Assembly: GCF_018613605.1 (NCBI RefSeq)
Contig: NZ_JAGGPU010000020.1
Span: 62,001-126,000 of the forward strand
Reading direction: 5' to 3'
DNA: 64,000 nt
Origin: Pedobacter sp. ISL-64
GTDB lineage: Bacteria > Bacteroidota > Bacteroidia > Sphingobacteriales > Sphingobacteriaceae
The notes below the pieces were generated by a model. The model made no database searches. It was given only the letters and a program-made list of their open reading frames with translations, and had not been told where the DNA came from. Made by a program: the position numbers and the translations under genes. This document shows positions 62,702 to 64,000 of this stretch, piece after piece (within the stretch, counting starts at the first letter, position 1; each line of letters starts with the position of its first letter).

Positions 62702-64000
62702 TTATTGTATTTCCAACTGGTTAACTACTAAGCCCGGATCGAGCATATAAATTTTCACAGTCGATTTACCTGTTTTATTAATCTCGTGTTTGGTTATGCC
62801 CGAAGCGTAACCCTGTAATACATTCTGTTTCCAGATATTATTTTCTGAAGCCGGAGAAATATTAATTACCTGCGGCTTGTCGTTGTTTACCGAAATGGCA
62901 TAACGCACTTTAATGCCGTTATTAACGCCTTGGGTAGGCAAACATTTCACTTCGATCTGGTGTTCGCCTTGTGTTTTAAAATCAACTTCGTAAATAGTGA
63001 AGGCGGCGTTTTGAAGCGCTGTTTCCCCGAATGGCTTAAAAGTAAAAGGATAAAGAGAAATGCCATCACCACCTAAACCAAGTCCTTTTAGGGTTTGTAA
63101 AGATAGCCCCTTTGGCACTGATTTTTCAGCATATTTAGCCGCACCTACAATAATTTTATTTTCAGATTTCTCGGCAATGTCTGATGATTTTGCCGTTATA
63201 GAATCGGCCACTTTTGGCATTTTAAAAACAGCTAAATCGCGTGGTTTCCAGCTCATCATTTCGTTCCATTTGCCGCCTGCAATTTCTTCATTGTATTTTT
63301 TGGTAATCAACTGAATCTGCTCAAAAGCAGTTTTTGATTTTTTTGAATAACTAAAAGCCGATTGATCGCCGTTCGCGGCTAAAACCAGACTTTTCTTTGC
63401 ATATAAAATCTTCTGGTTCATCAGCATGGCACCTTCAACAGGGTATAAAATCAATTCAAAATAAGCATCTTTCAAACGTGCTGGCATCTGGTCATTTAAA
63501 CTTTTAGCCTGATTATAAATCTTTTCATAAGCGGCTAAACGTTCTTCGGCCTGGGCATCGGTAAAACTAACACTGGCCATATGCTCAGGTTTAGCGGCTT
63601 GTGCCAAGCGATAATAAATTGCTTTTATTTCGGCAATGGGTTTTGCAAATTCAGTACCGAAAGTCTCAGCAGCCCAGCTTTCGGCATAATTATCCGCATT
63701 TTCAGGTTTCCACTGGTTTACATTCCAGGCCAAATCCATTGCAAACTGCGTTTCCATTTCTGCAGGCTTAATATCACCCACATTTATGACCCAAAGGCGG
63801 TTGGCTTTATACTGGTAAGCCTTAGTTAACTCGTAAGAAATTAAAGATGGAGAAATTGAAGAAAGCCACAAATAATCTTGTGGGGCACCCCAATAAGAAA
63901 TATGGTAGTACACCCCGCTTCCACCCGGGCGCTTTTGCTCTTCAGGGTTCGAAAGCTGACGGATATAACCGTGATTATCGTCGGCCCAAACAATGGTCAC
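62702..64000 (-). CDS. GH115-family alpha-glucuronidase, N-terminus outside the window
   Basis: Only the C-terminal 432 residues are present; the gene runs off the right edge. The visible part begins with the catalytic-domain motif VWADDNHGYIRQLSNPEEQ, then GGSGVYYHISYWGAPQDYLWL and NRLWVINVGDIKPAE, all typical of GH115, followed by the helical region and the C-terminal beta-domain. GH115 enzymes remove alpha-1,2-linked glucuronic or 4-O-methylglucuronic acid from xylan-type and other side chains. It is the most upstream visible gene of the minus-strand block. Confidence 0.9.
   Translation of the reverse strand: MTIVWADDNHGYIRQLSNPEEQKRPGGSGVYYHISYWGAPQDYLWLSSISPSLISYELTKAYQYKANRLWVINVGDIKPAEMETQFAMDLAWNVNQWKPENADNYAESWAAETFGTEFAKPIAEIKAIYYRLAQAAKPEHMASVSFTDAQAEERLAAYEKIYNQAKSLNDQMPARLKDAYFELILYPVEGAMLMNQKILYAKKSLVLAANGDQSAFSYSKKSKTAFEQIQLITKKYNEEIAGGKWNEMMSWKPRDLAVFKMPKVADSITAKSSDIAEKSENKIIVGAAKYAEKSVPKGLSLQTLKGLGLGGDGISLYPFTFKPFGETALQNAAFTIYEVDFKTQGEHQIEVKCLPTQGVNNGIKVRYAISVNNDKPQVINISPASENNIWKQNVLQGYASGITKHEINKTGKSTVKIYMLDPGLVVNQLEIQ

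Overview
The window looks like chromosomal DNA of a Sphingobacteriaceae-type Bacteroidota, most likely Pedobacter or a close relative. The reasons are SusC/SusD and many TonB-dependent receptors with CarboxypepD_reg domains, SPII lipoproteins, promoters of the TTG-N19-TAnnTTTG type, a sphingolipid gene set, and intergenic repeats of the 'CGTCATTTCGA...' and 'CGTCATTGCGAG...' kind. I saw no rRNA, tRNA, CRISPR array, integrase or transposase gene. The genus is an inference.

Layout. (1) 1-6.2 kb, plus strand: an STN-domain TonB receptor, a beta-helix surface lipoprotein and a small repeat lipoprotein. (2) 6.4-7.1 kb: two small genes of unknown role. (3) 7.1-18.4 kb, minus strand: a near-continuous set of ten genes that reads as a complete route to inositol-phosphoryl-ceramide. 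It holds serine palmitoyltransferase, a GNAT-fold acyltransferase resembling bacterial ceramide synthase, an SDR-type reductase resembling CerR, myo-inositol-1-phosphate synthase, a PgpA-type lipid phosphatase, GtrA, a DUF5686 outer-membrane barrel, a CDP-alcohol phosphatidyltransferase (PI-phosphate synthase type) fused to a periplasmic domain, a fatty-acid hydroxylase and a PAP2/AUR1-type IPC synthase. An AraC-type regulator with a clear promoter is divergent from it. (4) 19.8-28 kb: a duplicated 304-bp repeat carrying a phytase gene fragment, then a minus-strand operon of TonB receptor, beta-helix lipoprotein and beta-propeller phytase, preceded by a TPR/LuxR-type HTH membrane regulator. 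(5) 28-36 kb: a mixed block (GNAT, DHFR-like, degenerate M23 protein, YdeI-like) and a minus-strand redox/stress cluster under a Crp/Fnr regulator. (6) 36.4-43 kb, plus strand: a His/Cys small protein, an ABC ATPase, a siderophore-type TonB receptor and two ABC-2 permeases, forming one compact operon. (7) 43.5-64 kb: a polysaccharide utilisation locus with SusC, SusD, GH43-like, GH2 and GH39 on plus, converging with GH28, GH106, L-rhamnose mutarotase, GH31 and a truncated GH115 on minus.

How it fits together. In region 3 the sphingoid base is made, acylated, reduced and hydroxylated. In parallel, glucose-6-phosphate is turned into inositol-phosphate, loaded on CDP-diacylglycerol, dephosphorylated to PI and transferred to ceramide. 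GtrA and the DUF5686 barrel are candidate lipid-movement components. Region 4 scavenges phosphate from phytate, an inositol hexakisphosphate. Region 7 takes apart a rhamnose- and uronic-acid-containing polysaccharide. The gaps between transcription units are full of palindromic repeats that do not code for protein.
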